This document shows, piece by piece, positions 4,621 through 5,914 of a stretch of DNA of 5,914 bases. Location: the NCBI GenBank assembly GCA_023395675.1, contig JAEWYL010000013.1, positions 1-5,914 of the forward strand, read 5' to 3'. Under the pieces are notes generated by a model that saw only the letters and a list, made by a program, of their open reading frames with translations, made no database searches and was not told the DNA's origin. The stretch comes from Chloroflexota bacterium. Its GTDB lineage: Bacteria > Chloroflexota > Anaerolineae > Anaerolineales > UBA4823. Position numbers and translations under genes: made by a program. How positions within the stretch are numbered: the stretch's first letter is position 1; each line of letters begins with the position of its first letter.

Positions 4621-5914
4621 TCTCCCCGGTGCAGGTCCTGTGCGGTCTGGTCGAGCAGGCGCACCGTGGCCGGAAGCTGCTCCATTTCGAAATAAGAGCG
4701 GAAGAGCTGGGTGGCGGCGTCGCTCAGCGCCCAGCGCACCCGGCCCCAGGAGGCCCCGGCGGGCTCTTCCCGCGCGTAGGGCAGCAGGTCCAGCGCGGCG
4801 CGGAACTGGGGCGAGAGAGTTTCGTCGCCCGCCAGCAGCTCCCGGGCGGCCGCGCCGGCGGGAAAGGCCCCCAGGCCCGCCGCCAGGCGCGCCTCGTTCT
4901 CGGGGGCGAGCAGCCAGCGCAGGAAGAGCCAGGCCGCCAGCTCCTCTCGCGGGCCTGCTTCCAGCAGGCGGTACTGCGGCCCGTAGATGGGCAGCGCCGG
5001 GTCGCCCTGGGCGGCGGGGAAGGCGATCACCGTCCAGCGGTCGGCGCTCTCCTCCAGGCGCATGCGCCTCTCCTGGAAGGAGAGCCCGCCCAGGCTGCCG
5101 GTGGAGAACAGGCCCTGCCGGAGGGCGAACTCGCTCTCCGGGAACTCGTTCTCGCTCAGCCAGGCGCAGCCCGCCTCGTACAGCGCGCGCAGATAGCCCA
5201 GGCTCTCGCGCACCTCCGGGGTGTTGAAGCGGTAGCCCCGGCCTTCGGGCAGGGCGAAGTCCGCCCCGAAGGCGTGCAGCCAGCCGGAGAGGGTCGAATA
5301 ATGGGTGGAGATGATCCAGCCGCCGGTGCCGTCGTTGGAGGGGTCCTCGTCGAAGGTGTTGGCGCTGGCCGCGGTGCAGGCCTGCTCCTGGAACTCCTCG
5401 GCGCTCTGCGGCGCCCCGCTGAAACCCAGCTCCTCGGCCCAGGTCTGGTTGTAATACAGGAGCTGGGCCGAGCGCGGGGCGGGCAGGCCGGTCAGGACCT
5501 CCTCTTCTTCAGCCGCCGCCAGGAAAGCCTCCGCCTCTTCGGGCGGCAGGCCCCAGAGCGGATCGCGCAGGTACAGGCCCAGGTCCGCCAGGGGCGCGGC
5601 GCCCAGGTCCTGATAGGGATAGCTCACCAGGAGGGTGGGGGGCGCGGCGGGGGCGGCCCCCTGCGGCTCGAAGGCGGACGCGGCGGCCTCCGCCAGCCCG
5701 TCATAGCCGAGGTGGGCCGTCTGGGCCGCGACGATGCCCCACTGGTTGCCGGCGTTGAAGGCCTCCACCAGGGCGCTCAGCGCCGCCCCGGGCTCCCCGG
5801 CCCAGGGGTGCCAGAACTCCACCCGCACCCCGCGCAGGCTCTCCGGGTCCAGGTCGAGGGCGCTGGTCGGGCTGGGCGCGGGGGTGGGGCTGGGGGCGGC
5901 CGTCGGGCTGGAGC
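4617..5914 (-). CDS. ABC transporter extracellular solute-binding lipoprotein (5' end outside window)
   Basis: The last 431 residues of a family-1 (UgpB/MalE-like) solute-binding protein, which captures a sugar or similar solute outside the membrane and passes it to an ABC permease. The frame stays open to the window edge. The residues before VEFWHPW are a Ser/Pro/Thr/Ala linker (PTAAPSPTPAPSPTSALD), typical of the tether after a lipobox cysteine, so a signal peptide should lie just beyond 5914. A GTG at 5828 would give a shorter frame but would delete this linker and start inside the first beta-strand, so it is rejected. Family marks: VEFWHPWAGEPG at the first strand, LLYYNQTWAEELGFSGAPQSAEEF (visible residues about 151-174, the Asn-Lys/Gln-x-hinge region), GTGGWIIS, and a C-terminal helical lobe with FLRWLLAPENEARL. 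The ligand cannot be named. No permease or ATPase gene is in view, so partners may lie upstream or elsewhere. It ends in a 4-nt overlap with rnhA. Confidence 0.9.
   Translation of the reverse strand, partial: SSPTAAPSPTPAPSPTSALDLDPESLRGVRVEFWHPWAGEPGAALSALVEAFNAGNQWGIVAAQTAHLGYDGLAEAAASAFEPQGAAPAAPPTLLVSYPYQDLGAAPLADLGLYLRDPLWGLPPEEAEAFLAAAEEEEVLTGLPAPRSAQLLYYNQTWAEELGFSGAPQSAEEFQEQACTAASANTFDEDPSNDGTGGWIISTHYSTLSGWLHAFGADFALPEGRGYRFNTPEVRESLGYLRALYEAGCAWLSENEFPESEFALRQGLFSTGSLGGLSFQERRMRLEESADRWTVIAFPAAQGDPALPIYGPQYRLLEAGPREELAAWLFLRWLLAPENEARLAAGLGAFPAGAAARELLAGDETLSPQFRAALDLLPYAREEPAGASWGRVRWALSDAATQLFRSYFEMEQLPATVRLLDQTAQDLHRGE

Noticed and set aside
4617..5828. GTG at 5828 as the start of the solute-binding protein
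   Set aside because: The frame continues upstream to the window edge through a typical lipoprotein linker, and starting at 5828 would leave no export signal.

Overview
All five genes in this 5.9 kb window lie on the minus strand, so transcription runs from high to low coordinates. The DNA is very GC-rich, with a few short AT-rich islands between genes. No mobile element, CRISPR array, tRNA or rRNA was seen. The window suggests a free-living Gram-variable or monoderm-like bacterium, most plausibly a member of the Chloroflexota (Anaerolineae). That guess rests on the high GC, a solute-binding lipoprotein with a Ser/Pro/Thr/Ala linker, and the style of the chemoreceptor and its HAMP region. It is inference, not proof.

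Layout in transcription order. At 5914-4617 is the 3' part of an ABC-type extracellular solute-binding lipoprotein; its start, signal peptide and lipobox lie outside the window. Its stop codon overlaps the start of a ribonuclease HI gene (4620-4165) in an ATGA junction, so the two are probably cotranscribed and translationally coupled. A 119-bp gap follows, with a consensus TATAAT box and two GC-rich hairpins. It leads into an enoyl-CoA hydratase (4045-3269) with both catalytic glutamates. After a 92-bp gap comes an AAC(3)-family N-acetyltransferase-like protein (3176-2346) with an unusual set of cysteines in its C-terminal half. A 236-bp gap with an AT-rich promoter-like island and two inverted repeats precedes a complete methyl-accepting chemotaxis protein (2109-16).

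The genes do not form one obvious pathway. Solute uptake, RNA/DNA hybrid removal, fatty-acid or CoA-thioester metabolism, acyl transfer and chemotaxis sit side by side as in an ordinary chromosomal region. The gaps suggest at least three transcription units: binding protein plus rnhA; the hydratase, perhaps with the acetyltransferase; and the chemoreceptor. I do not see a clearly new biological system. The points most worth a second look are the possible metal-binding cysteines in the acetyltransferase-like protein and the structured leaders of the chemoreceptor and hydratase genes.
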